Notes under the pieces: generated by a model | Seen by the model: the letters and a program-made list of their open reading frames with translations, nothing else | Databases searched by the model: none | Told to the model about the DNA's origin: nothing | Source of the DNA: Sphingomonas sanguinis NBRC 13937 | Lineage (GTDB): Bacteria > Pseudomonadota > Alphaproteobacteria > Sphingomonadales > Sphingomonadaceae | Assembly: GCF_001591005.1 (NCBI RefSeq) | Contig: NZ_BCTY01000003.1 | Coordinates: forward strand, 1-64,000 | Direction: 5' to 3' | Length of the DNA: 64,000 bases | Position numbers and translations under genes: made by a program | Part shown: piece after piece, positions 56,992 to 64,000 of the stretch | Layout of the letters: every line of letters starts with the position of its first letter | How positions within the stretch are numbered: the first letter of the stretch is position 1

Positions 56992-57781
56992 TTTTGCCGC
57001 CGGTTCGGTGTGGCTGGTCGGCGCAGGGCCGGGTGATCCCGACCTGCTTACCCGCAAGGCCGAGCGGCTGATCGCCTCGGCCGATATCGTCTTCTACGAC
57101 GCGCTGGTCGGCCCCAATATCCTGGCGATGATTCCCGCAGGCGTCGAGCGATCGAGCGTCGGCAAGCGATCCGGCCGCCATTCGAAAGACCAGGGCACGA
57201 TCGACCAACTCATCGTCACCGCGGCGCGATCGGGTGCCCGCGTCGTTCGCCTGAAGGGCGGCGACCCGTCGATCTTCGGCCGCTCGACCGAGGAGATCGA
57301 CGCCTGCCGCGCTGCTGGGATCACCGTGCGGATCTGTCCTGGCATCACGGCCGCGAGCGCGGCGGCGGCCTCCGGCATGATTTCGCTAACGCTGCGCGGC
57401 CTGTCCCGGCGCCTGACCCTGGTCACCGCGCATCTTCGCGAGGGCGAGCCGCTGTCGCTGGACTGGTCCGCGCTGGCCGCGCCCGACGCGACGCTTGCCG
57501 TCTATATGGGCCGCGCCGCCGCGCCGGAAATCGCGCGTCAACTGGCCGCCGCCGGAATGCCCCCGGCCACGCCGGTCATGGTCGCGGTCAATGTCTCGTT
57601 ACCGTCCGAGAGGCTGATTACCGGCCGCCTGGACGCGCTCGGCTTCCTGACCCGCACCATCGGCGAGAAAGATCCCGCATTGCTTTTGATCGGCGAAGCA
57701 ATCGGGGGCTCAGCTCATCGTGATCAAGCGGCCCGACGGGCCGAGCATGACGACAGGCTTTCGTGTCCTGCGACGGCGTAA
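56978..57781 (+). CDS. cobA: Uroporphyrinogen-III C-methyltransferase (SUMT, CobA/CysG-A type)
   Basis: A 267-residue enzyme that methylates uroporphyrinogen III twice with SAM to give precorrin-2, the precursor of siroheme needed by NirB. Motifs: VWLVGAGPGDPDLLTRKA, VFYDALVG, RLKGGDPSIFGRSTEE, VCPGIT-like ICPGITAASAAAA and AVYMGRAAA. The ATG at 56978 follows AGGAG by seven bases and overlaps the end of the nitrate reductase gene by 14 bases; the ATG at 56984 is possible. The last 25 residues (from about GGSAHRDQ) are basic and not family-like. It closes the operon. Confidence 0.93.
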   Translation: MRMDDFAAGSVWLVGAGPGDPDLLTRKAERLIASADIVFYDALVGPNILAMIPAGVERSSVGKRSGRHSKDQGTIDQLIVTAARSGARVVRLKGGDPSIFGRSTEEIDACRAAGITVRICPGITAASAAAASGMISLTLRGLSRRLTLVTAHLREGEPLSLDWSALAAPDATLAVYMGRAAAPEIARQLAAAGMPPATPVMVAVNVSLPSERLITGRLDALGFLTRTIGEKDPALLLIGEAIGGSAHRDQAARRAEHDDRLSCPATA

Positions 57782-57784
57782 AGA

Positions 57785-57820
57785 GGATCGGGCCCCACCG
57801 GTGAGGGTGGGACCCGATCC
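57785..57820 (-). terminator. Terminator-like hairpin between cobA and TonB receptor (3)
   Basis: GGATCGGGCCCCACC (57785-57799) pairs with GGTGGGACCCGATCC (57806-57820) with one wobble. On the minus strand TCTTT follows, so it fits the end of the receptor gene best; it may also slow transcription from the nitrate operon. Confidence 0.7.
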
Positions 57821-57830
57821 AGCCCCGGTC

Positions 57831-60800
57831 TTACATCTTGACCCGCGCGCCGACGAACATGAAGCGGCCCACCGCCGTCGTCGGATAGATGGTCTGCCCC
57901 ACATCGGGCATCTGGTCGAACAGGTTGCTGACGCCGCCATAGAATTGGAAGCGCTCGGTCGCATCGACGCTCGCATAGATGTTATGCACCCAGCGCGGCT
58001 TGATGAAGTAATATTGCGCCGCCACGAAGTCGGGATTGCTGCCCGAGGTTTCGCGGGTGTAGCGCAACGTCTTGTCGAACCACTGCAGACCATAGTTCAG
58101 GGTCAACACGCCCTTGGCCCAGGACAGGTTCGACGTCACCTGATATTTGGGGGCGCTCGAAAAAGCCGTACCGCGATAATCGGTCACGGGTGCGCCCGGC
58201 ACGCCGATGAAGAGCAGCTTGTCGAGATAGTTGCCGTTCACCTGCAGGTTGAACAGACCCATATTGGCGGTCGGCAGACGCCAGTTCAGGTTGAAGTCCA
58301 GACCGGCCGTCTGGAACGAGGCGACATTCTGCGGCGCCACGTTGAACCCGATGACGTTGCCCGCCTGGACGGTGCCTGTACCGGCGCCGTTCTGTCGGGT
58401 GATCGCGCCGCAGAACTGGTTGTTCAGCGTGGGCGAGTCGACACACAGCTGGGCCAGCTGGATTGGCGTGACCGTGTTGATCGCGTTCTTCAGCCGGATG
58501 TCATACCAGTCGGCCGACAGCGTGAGGCCGGGGATGAAGCGCGGTGCCAGCACGAGGCCCGCGGTCCAGGTATTGGCTTCTTCCTGACGGAGCAGCGGAT
58601 TGCCGCCCGACGTGCCTGAAACGTTGAACGACCGCGTGTCGTTGTACGTCGCCGGGTTCGCCCCCAGACCCTGCAGCAGGGTGCGGCAGTTGGCGGCACG
58701 ATACTGGGTGCCGTTGCCCGTGTTCGCCGGGATGCAGGGATCTTCGGTGAAGAAGGCAAAGGTCTGCGATCGACCGCCGAACAGCTCGCTGATATTGGGC
58801 GCGCGGATGGCGACCGAATAGGTGCCCCGGAAGGTGATGTCGCGGATCGGCGAGTACATGCCGTCGACCTTCCACGTCGTGGCACGGCCGATGGTCGAGT
58901 AATCCGACACGCGGATGGCCGCGCCCAGCTCCAGGTTATGCGCGAAGCGCATGTTCTTGGCGATCGGCGCGTTCAATTCCGCAAAGACCTCCTTCACGTC
59001 GAACGATCCACGCGTCGCGCTGAGCGCGTTGGTGAAGGTCAGGCCCTGCTGCTCGATCGGATCGGGCGTGAAACTGCTGATCTCCTTGCGATATTCGGCA
59101 CCGAAGGCATAGGCGAGCGGACCGCCGGGCAGCGAGAAGAACTTCTCGAAGTCGCCGCTGACCGAGGCGGAGACGACATGCTGCTCGATCCGCGACCGGT
59201 CCGTGGTCGGCGCCAGGATGAAAGCGATGCCCGACGGATCGGACAGGCCCGCGCCCAGGATGTTGATCGGACGGCACTGACCCGGCTGGAACGTGGTGCG
59301 CGGCAGCACGGTCCGTCCGCTCGAATAAGGCTGGTTCGGGGTCCAGTTGGGATCGAGATTGGCGCGGCAGGTGATCTGCCCCGTCGCCGGATCGCGCACC
59401 GCGTCCAGCGCGGCGAAGAAGCGGTCCGAATAGATGTCGTTGGTGTACTGGCTGCGCACATCGGTCCGGCCGAAGACATAGGACACTTCGTAATGCGTCT
59501 TGTCTTCCAGGTCGCCGCGCAGGCCAATGACCGTGCGATAGGTATCGCGCTTGATATTCTCGCCGCGCTGACCGTTGCCGTTCATGCCCAGGTCGAAATT
59601 GTCGCGGCTGACCAGCACACCGCCGATCGTCGGATCGATCGCCGAGCGGATATTGGCGGGCAGATAGGGATTATCGCCCTGGATCAACAGGTTATAGTCG
59701 AAGGTCGGCTGCGCCAGCGAGAACGACTTGGTCGTCGCGTACTTCGCTTCGCCGAACAGGGTCACGGTATCGCTGATGTCGTAATGACCCAGGAAATTCG
59801 CGATATGCCGTTCGATGCTCGGCTGAAGATCGTTCAGATAGCGCGCCACCGGCGTGCTCGACCCGCCCACCGAATAGCCGCCGGGATAGGCCACGCCGTT
59901 GTCATAGACCGCACCGGTGCCGGTGAAATCGGGCACGCCATCGCCATCGACATCGACCGCGCCCTCCGGCGAGCTGCCATAATAGCGCGCATCGGTAATC
60001 GGCACGCGCGCAGGCACGGTGCCGTTCGGGTTCCGGGTAAAGACCGGGAAGTTGTACTGACCGAACTGCGGGCGCTGCTTGGCCTGCAGCCGGTCGTCCA
60101 TCGAATATTGGTAAGCGAGCGCGACGTTGCCGCGACCGTCCGCGAAGTTGCGACCGCCGGTAACTGCGACCAGCCGCTGGCCCGAATCCCCGCGATCCGA
60201 AATACCCGCCTGGCCCCGAACGGTCAGCCCGTCGAAATTCTGCTTCAGGCGGAAATTGACGACACCCGACACGCCGTCCGCGCCGTAAACCGCCGACGCG
60301 CCGCCGGTCAGGATGTCGACGCCCTCGATCAGGTCGGTCGGAATGGTATTGATGTCGACCGCCTGCTCGCCCGGAATACCCGAGACGTGGCGACGTCCGT
60401 CGACCAAAGTCAGCGTACGCTGACGCCCCAAATTGCGCAGGTCGAGCGTGTTCAGACCGGTCTCGCCAATCCCTGCGCGATCGCCCGAGTTGTTGGACGA
60501 GCCGCCCGAGCCGACCAGTGCCGGATAGGCGCGAAGGAAGTCGGTGACATTGGTCGTACCCTGCGCTTCGAACGTCTTGGCGTCGAGCGTGACGATCGGG
60601 CTGGGCGTCGAGAAGTCCTGACGACGGATGCGCGAACCGGTGACGACCACATCACCCGACGGTCCGGCATTGCTGCTGTCCTCAACCGTGCCGGGCTGCG
60701 AGTCCTGGCCGGGCACATTGCTGTCGGCCGGGGTCGTCGCAGGCGCCGTCTGCTGCGCCTGTGCCGCACCGGTGAGACTGAAAACCGCAATAGCGATGGC

Positions 60801-60833
60801 GGCAACGCCATGCGCGAATGACATCCGCGTCAT
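57831..60833 (-). CDS. TonB-dependent receptor (3)
   Basis: A 1000-residue outer-membrane receptor. The start (MTRMSFAHGVAAIAIAVFSL) follows GGGAG and gives a signal peptide ending at AQA; the longer frame to 60932 does not. The TonB box is DVVVTGSRI, with plug motifs RRQDFSTPSPIVTLDAKTF, RNLGRQRTLTLVDGRRHV and GASAVYGADGVSGVVNF. This is a different branch from the two carbohydrate-type receptors (no SIKRNSD signature). The barrel ends MFVGARVKM, not in an aromatic residue. The substrate is unknown; relatives occur next to many peptide or polyphenol catabolic genes. Confidence 0.92.
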   Translation of the reverse strand: MTRMSFAHGVAAIAIAVFSLTGAAQAQQTAPATTPADSNVPGQDSQPGTVEDSSNAGPSGDVVVTGSRIRRQDFSTPSPIVTLDAKTFEAQGTTNVTDFLRAYPALVGSGGSSNNSGDRAGIGETGLNTLDLRNLGRQRTLTLVDGRRHVSGIPGEQAVDINTIPTDLIEGVDILTGGASAVYGADGVSGVVNFRLKQNFDGLTVRGQAGISDRGDSGQRLVAVTGGRNFADGRGNVALAYQYSMDDRLQAKQRPQFGQYNFPVFTRNPNGTVPARVPITDARYYGSSPEGAVDVDGDGVPDFTGTGAVYDNGVAYPGGYSVGGSSTPVARYLNDLQPSIERHIANFLGHYDISDTVTLFGEAKYATTKSFSLAQPTFDYNLLIQGDNPYLPANIRSAIDPTIGGVLVSRDNFDLGMNGNGQRGENIKRDTYRTVIGLRGDLEDKTHYEVSYVFGRTDVRSQYTNDIYSDRFFAALDAVRDPATGQITCRANLDPNWTPNQPYSSGRTVLPRTTFQPGQCRPINILGAGLSDPSGIAFILAPTTDRSRIEQHVVSASVSGDFEKFFSLPGGPLAYAFGAEYRKEISSFTPDPIEQQGLTFTNALSATRGSFDVKEVFAELNAPIAKNMRFAHNLELGAAIRVSDYSTIGRATTWKVDGMYSPIRDITFRGTYSVAIRAPNISELFGGRSQTFAFFTEDPCIPANTGNGTQYRAANCRTLLQGLGANPATYNDTRSFNVSGTSGGNPLLRQEEANTWTAGLVLAPRFIPGLTLSADWYDIRLKNAINTVTPIQLAQLCVDSPTLNNQFCGAITRQNGAGTGTVQAGNVIGFNVAPQNVASFQTAGLDFNLNWRLPTANMGLFNLQVNGNYLDKLLFIGVPGAPVTDYRGTAFSSAPKYQVTSNLSWAKGVLTLNYGLQWFDKTLRYTRETSGSNPDFVAAQYYFIKPRWVHNIYASVDATERFQFYGGVSNLFDQMPDVGQTIYPTTAVGRFMFVGARVKM

Positions 60834-61351
60834 GTTAACTCCCTGATGATCTTGGTTTATGTATGCCTCAAAATGCTTTGAGGCCGGAATGGCAACCATG
60901 CTGACGCTAAAAAGGTCATAATTGCCACTCATCGTGTCTTTTCAGTCACAATGCACATGGAGCGCAGCCATGGGCTGCGAATTTTCGTTCTGAAGGCATC
61001 TCCGCGCCCCTGCCGCCTGCCGTCTCGGCGATCCCGCCAGCCTTGCAGCTCGCAGCGTCAGGAGCGGATAATCGCAAGGGTCGAGGCCAGCTACATTGAC
61101 CTCACCAGGAGGATGAGGCGGCCGAGGCAGACAGGATCACGAAGATCGGGCATCACCACGGCAGAATAAGATTTTTTATATCGATATGGGGACGAGCGCT
61201 GAAGCAGCCTTGGCCTGCCCATACTGCTACGCAGTTCGTCGCGCCCGGTCGTCCGACATGGAACTGATCGACCGCCCTACCCTCCCTGTCGGCGGATGAT
61301 CTGGCCGTGCGATGCCTTACGAAAAGCGCGGTGCCCGGTTTTGACCGGAAG
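60834..61351. other. Gene-free stretch between TonB receptor (3) and tRNA-Leu
   Basis: No credible coding frame is seen; a 72-codon plus-strand frame is basic and low-complexity. A hairpin at 60963-60979 (CGCAGCC ATG GGCTGCG) is followed by AATTTTCGTTCT on the plus strand, like a small terminator with no gene before it. CCGGTTTTGACCGG (61337-61350) can form a hairpin just downstream of the tRNA on the minus strand. The receptor's promoter must lie at the left end. Confidence 0.5.
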
Positions 61352-61436
61352 TGGTGCCCCTGGCCGGACTCGAACCAGCATGCCTTGCGGCGTTCGATTT
61401 TGAGTCGAATGCGTCTACCAATTTCGCCACAGGGGC
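61352..61436 (-). tRNA. tRNA-Leu (anticodon CAA)
   Basis: An 85-base gene including an encoded CCA end. Acceptor arms GCCCCTG and CAGGGGC pair perfectly. The D-arm region is GGCGAAATTGGTAGACGC. The anticodon stem TTCGA/TCGAA holds loop CTCAAAA, giving anticodon CAA (reads UUG). A long variable arm (class II) is present, and the T arm is GCTGG TTCGAGT CCGGC. Confidence 0.97.
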
Positions 61437-61448
61437 AGCGAAGAGGCG

Positions 61449-61477
61449 CTGCTAGACGAGGGTGACGGCCTGCGCAA
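61449..61477 (-). promoter_or_regulatory. Putative promoter of tRNA-Leu
   Basis: On the minus strand TTGCGC and TAGCAG are separated by 17 bases, with the -10 box 12 bases before the mature tRNA 5' end. The match to the sigma-70 consensus is partial. Confidence 0.45.
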
Positions 61478-61543
61478 GCGGGGATTATCGCCGGTCGAAC
61501 GTAATATCGTATTACAGCGCCCGCCCGGCTGCGATAAGGGGCA

Positions 61544-61807
61544 TCAACCCAGCCTCATTTCGCCAAGCCACACCGTTCCCTTCGCGGACACATCCAGAAT
61601 GGCTTGGTTGTTCAGCCGCCTCCAGTCGCAGTCATACTCGATCAACCGATACCGACGCCCACAGCTGCGCCAACTACGACAAGGGCATTTGTTAGGATGT
61701 TCGTCCCAAGGCAGCGCGGCCATTCGCCGAAGCTCGGCCATCGCCTCGGTCCTGCTCGCATATTCACCGATCGGCTCGGCGTGCCATTCGTCGTCGATCA
61801 CGAACAT
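61544..61807 (-). CDS. Hypothetical 87-residue protein
   Basis: The start MFVIDDEWHAEPIGEYASRT is chosen at the first ATG after the YifB gene; the frame upstream of it is only antisense shadow. The protein has an alpha/beta-like N-terminal half (TEAMAELRRMAALPWDEHPN) and a Cys/Trp/Arg-rich centre (CPCRSWRSCGRRYRLIEYD) with three cysteines. No signal or membrane span. I recognise no named family. It follows the YifB gene by 11 bases and is probably co-transcribed with it. Confidence 0.65.
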   Translation of the reverse strand: MFVIDDEWHAEPIGEYASRTEAMAELRRMAALPWDEHPNKCPCRSWRSCGRRYRLIEYDCDWRRLNNQAILDVSAKGTVWLGEMRLG

Positions 61808-61818
61808 GCCAAGGACCC

Positions 61819-63333
61819 TCAATTCACCGGCGGTCGCTGGCGATAGCTCAGCGCCTCCGCGACGTGGATGCGCCCGACCTCCTCCGCCCCTGCCAGATCG
61901 GCGATGGTCCGTGCGACGCGCAGCACGCGGGTGTACCCCCGTGCGGTCAGGCGCATCCGCTCCGCCGCTGCGGCCAGCAGCGCACGTCCCGCCTCGTCGG
62001 GCGTCGCCCAGCGTTCGAGGAGCGCGCCATCCGCCTCCGCATTGGTGCGCACCGTCACCGGCGCATCGCGATAGCGCTCGGTCTGGCGGCCCCGGGCGGT
62101 CGCGACCCGTGCCGCGACCACCGCCGAGGATTCGGCCGCGGCGGGGGCGAACAGGTCGATGGCGCGGACCGGCTGGACTTCCACGGACAAGTCGATTCGG
62201 TCGAGCAGCGGCCCCGAAATCTTGGCCTGATAATCCGCCGCACAGCGCGGCGCACGGGCACAGGCCAACGCGGCGTCGCCCAGATGACCACAGCGGCACG
62301 GATTCATCGCGGCAACCAGTTGCACCCGCGCGGGGAAGGTCACATGCGCATTGGCGCGTGCGATGCTGACGGTGCCGGTCTCCAGCGGCTGGCGCAGCGA
62401 ATCGAGCACCGCGCGCTGAAACTCGGGCAGCTCGTCGAGGAACAGGACGCCGAGATGCGCGAGGCTGACCTCGCCCGGCTTCGCCTTCAGCCCGCCGCCA
62501 GTCAGTGCCGCCATCGACGCCGAGTGATGCGGCGCACGGAACGGCCGCGCGCGGGTGAGACGTCCTCCGGCCAGCGTGCCCGCGACCGACTGGACCATCG
62601 AGACTTCCAGCGCCTCGGCCGCATCGAGCGGAGGCAGGATTCCGGGAAGGCAGGCCGCCATCAGCGACTTGCCCGATCCCGGCGGGCCGCTCATCAGCAG
62701 ATTGTGCCCGCCCGCAGCTGCGATCTCCAGCGCGCGCCGGGCGTTTTCCTGGCCCTTGACCTGCGACAGGTCGGGACCGGGCACGCCATCCTCGACCACG
62801 CCGCCTTCGGGTAAGGGCAGCACCGTGTGCCCCTTCAGGTGATTGATGAGTGACAACAAATCGGGCGCGGCAATTACCGAACCGCCGCCCGCCCAGCTGG
62901 CCTCGGCACCTTGCGCGGCGGGACAGATCAGCCCCTTGTCGAGCGACCCGGCATGGATCGCCGCCAGCAGCACGCCCGGCGACGGGCCGATCCGCCCGTC
63001 CAGCGCCAGTTCGCCCACCACCACATGATCGGCGAGCAACTCGGCATCGACCACCCCCATCGCCGCCAGCAGCGCCAGCGCGATCGGCAGGTCGAAATGC
63101 GACCCTTCCTTGGGCAGGTCGGCGGGTGAGAGATTCACCGCGATCCGCTTGGGTGGCAGCGCCAGGCCCATGGCGGCGATGGCGGCCCTCACCCGTTCCC
63201 GGCTCTCGCCCACCGCCTTGTCGGCCAGCCCGACCAGATTGAAGGCGGGCAGCCCGGCGATTAACTGCACCTGGACTTCGACGGCACGCGCCTCCAGCCC
63301 CAGATAGGCCACTGTCGAGACGATCGTCGCCAT
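61819..63333 (-). CDS. YifB/ComM-family Mg-chelatase-like AAA+ ATPase
   Basis: A 504-residue cytoplasmic ATPase. The N-terminal Lon-like S5 domain (TVAYLGLEARAVEVQVQL and GLPAFNLVGLADKAVGESRERV) is followed by the AAA+ core: Walker A GPPGSGKSLMA, Walker B VLFLDELPEF, and the cysteine-bearing segment CRCGHLGDAALACA. The C-terminal Mg-chelatase-like region ends RIHVAEALSYRQR. ComM, the best-studied member, is a helicase that promotes branch migration during natural transformation, so a role in DNA uptake or recombination is likely. Confidence 0.95.
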   Translation of the reverse strand: MATIVSTVAYLGLEARAVEVQVQLIAGLPAFNLVGLADKAVGESRERVRAAIAAMGLALPPKRIAVNLSPADLPKEGSHFDLPIALALLAAMGVVDAELLADHVVVGELALDGRIGPSPGVLLAAIHAGSLDKGLICPAAQGAEASWAGGGSVIAAPDLLSLINHLKGHTVLPLPEGGVVEDGVPGPDLSQVKGQENARRALEIAAAGGHNLLMSGPPGSGKSLMAACLPGILPPLDAAEALEVSMVQSVAGTLAGGRLTRARPFRAPHHSASMAALTGGGLKAKPGEVSLAHLGVLFLDELPEFQRAVLDSLRQPLETGTVSIARANAHVTFPARVQLVAAMNPCRCGHLGDAALACARAPRCAADYQAKISGPLLDRIDLSVEVQPVRAIDLFAPAAAESSAVVAARVATARGRQTERYRDAPVTVRTNAEADGALLERWATPDEAGRALLAAAAERMRLTARGYTRVLRVARTIADLAGAEEVGRIHVAEALSYRQRPPVN

Positions 63334-63437
63334 AGAGTCCCCCTGTACGGGCTCTCCCCTGCCCGCCTATGCTTCCTGCAAAGGATGGCGTCGCCCCGCA
63401 AGAGCCGAATGGCCGTCCGTCGGTTGCGTTCACATGA

Positions 63438-63466
63438 TTGACTTGAAAGCCCGCTTTGCGTAAGCG
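63438..63466 (+). promoter_or_regulatory. Putative promoter of rpmH-rnpA
   Basis: TTGACT (63438-63443) and TAAGCG (63461-63466) are separated by 17 bases, upstream of rpmH. The -35 box is good, the -10 box weak. A 5-pair hairpin (GGCCG...CGGCC, 63479-63498) followed by TTTTTATT lies in the leader before the ribosome-binding site and might attenuate. Confidence 0.45.
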
Positions 63467-63522
63467 GCGTGCCACCAAGGCCGTCCTCGTGGCGGCCGTT
63501 TTTATTCAGACGTATCCAAGGA

Positions 63523-64000
63523 ATGAACGATGAAGCGGACCTTTCAGCCCAGCAATCTGGTGCGCGCTCGCCGTCACGGCTTCCGTGCGCGGATGGCGAC
63601 TCCGGGCGGCCGTGCGGTGATCCGGGCGCGTCGCGCGCGCGGCCGCAAGAAGCTGTCGGCGTAATCACGACGCTGACCCGCCGCCGCGATTTCCTCGCGG
63701 CCAATGGCGGGCGACGTGTGGCGATGCCCGGCTTCGTGCTGCAGGTGCGCCCGCGTGATGACGGTGAGCCGACGATTCGCGTGGGCTTCACCGTCACCAA
63801 GAAGATCGGAAACGCGGTCGTTCGCAACCGGATGAAACGCCGGCTGCGGGCGCTCGCGCGCGATCTGTTGCCGGTGAAGGGCATTGCGGGCGCCGACCAT
63901 GTCCTGATCGGACGGCAAGGCGGGATCGAGCGCGACTATGCCGCGCTCACCGCCGAGCTGTCCAAGGCCTTGTCCCGCGCCGCCTCCCCCGACACCGCCC
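63523..64000 (+). CDS. rnpA: Ribonuclease P protein component (cut by window edge; start uncertain)
   Basis: The conserved RnpA core begins near 63667 ([18 protein letters not shown]) and includes [26 protein letters not shown], the RNA-binding RNR motif. The protein binds RNase P RNA for tRNA 5' maturation. The frame has no stop back to an ATG at 63523, seven bases before the rpmH ATG, and contains no ATG, GTG or TTG between 63523 and 63718, which already lies inside the core. Either translation starts at 63523, giving an extension of about 48 residues rich in Ser, Arg, Gly and Pro across rpmH, or a rare codon near the rpmH stop (ATC 63664 or CTG 63673) is used. The C-terminus lies beyond the window. 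Confidence 0.88.
   Translation, partial: MNDEADLSAQQSGARSPSRLPCADGDSGRPCGDPGASRARPQEAVGVITTLTRRRDFLAANGGRRVAMPGFVLQVRPRDDGEPTIRVGFTVTKKIGNAVVRNRMKRRLRALARDLLPVKGIAGADHVLIGRQGGIERDYAALTAELSKALSRAASPDTA
63530..63664 (+). CDS. rpmH: 50S ribosomal protein L34
   Basis: A 44-residue ribosomal protein, full length: [18 protein letters not shown], then [20 protein letters not shown] and SA. AAGGA (63518-63522) lies seven bases before the ATG. The gene is entirely contained within the open reading frame that continues into rnpA in another frame. Confidence 0.98.
   Translation: MKRTFQPSNLVRARRHGFRARMATPGGRAVIRARRARGRKKLSA

Noticed and set aside
60951..61169. A 72-codon plus-strand frame in the gap before tRNA-Leu
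   Set aside because: It has basic, low-complexity composition, no ribosome site and no recognisable motif.
61544..63478. A 644-codon minus-strand frame overlapping yifB
   Set aside because: Only its last 87 codons, after the end of yifB, look real; the rest is an alternate-frame shadow of yifB.

Overview
The window looks like a chromosomal segment of a Sphingomonadaceae bacterium, most likely Sphingomonas. The grounds are very high GC, three large TonB-dependent receptors (two of the Xanthomonas/Caulobacter carbohydrate type), a TorF-type porin, many ATGA/GTGA stop-start overlaps, and palindromic GC-rich intergenic elements of a kind common in sphingomonads. No phage, insertion sequence, integrase or CRISPR array is visible.

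Layout. 1-1.8 kb: end of a zinc alcohol dehydrogenase, a Tat-exported GH43 enzyme and a small acidic protein. 2.0-4.2 kb: katG. 4.4-11.7 kb (minus strand): a tightly packed operon of SDR oxidoreductase, GH130-like protein, a 1335-residue Pls/PosA-type single-module NRPS, its phosphopantetheinyl transferase, a GNAT acetyltransferase and a DUF2721 membrane protein. 11.7-17.3 kb: DHA2 efflux pump, alpha/beta hydrolase, NhaA, a YbaN-like protein and a ParD-like/methionine aminopeptidase pair. 17.4-26.2 kb (minus): a complete kdp potassium-uptake operon headed by a TorF porin gene and a 27-codon microgene, and ending in kdpDE.

26.5-48 kb is a carbohydrate-utilisation region: phospholipase C, GH31, a CBM-like secreted protein, a TonB receptor divergent from a five-gene operon (three flavin-dependent halogenase paralogues, GH9, GH1), a second TonB receptor and a GH43 arabinanase. 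The receptors would import oligosaccharides released by the secreted hydrolases. The role of the halogenases is unknown, and the middle one has lost its catalytic lysine.

48.1-57.8 kb is a complete assimilatory nitrate pathway: nasT-nasS regulators, a leader RNA with two A/G hexaloops and a terminator, a NarK/NasA transporter, nirB, nirD, the molybdenum nitrate reductase and a siroheme methyltransferase. NasS would sense nitrate and release NasT, which would bind the hexaloops and prevent termination.

57.8-64 kb: a third TonB receptor, tRNA-Leu(CAA), a small unknown protein, the YifB/ComM ATPase, and rpmH-rnpA. The rnpA reading frame stays open across all of rpmH, with an ATG seven bases before the rpmH start and no other ATG, GTG or TTG before the conserved RnpA core.
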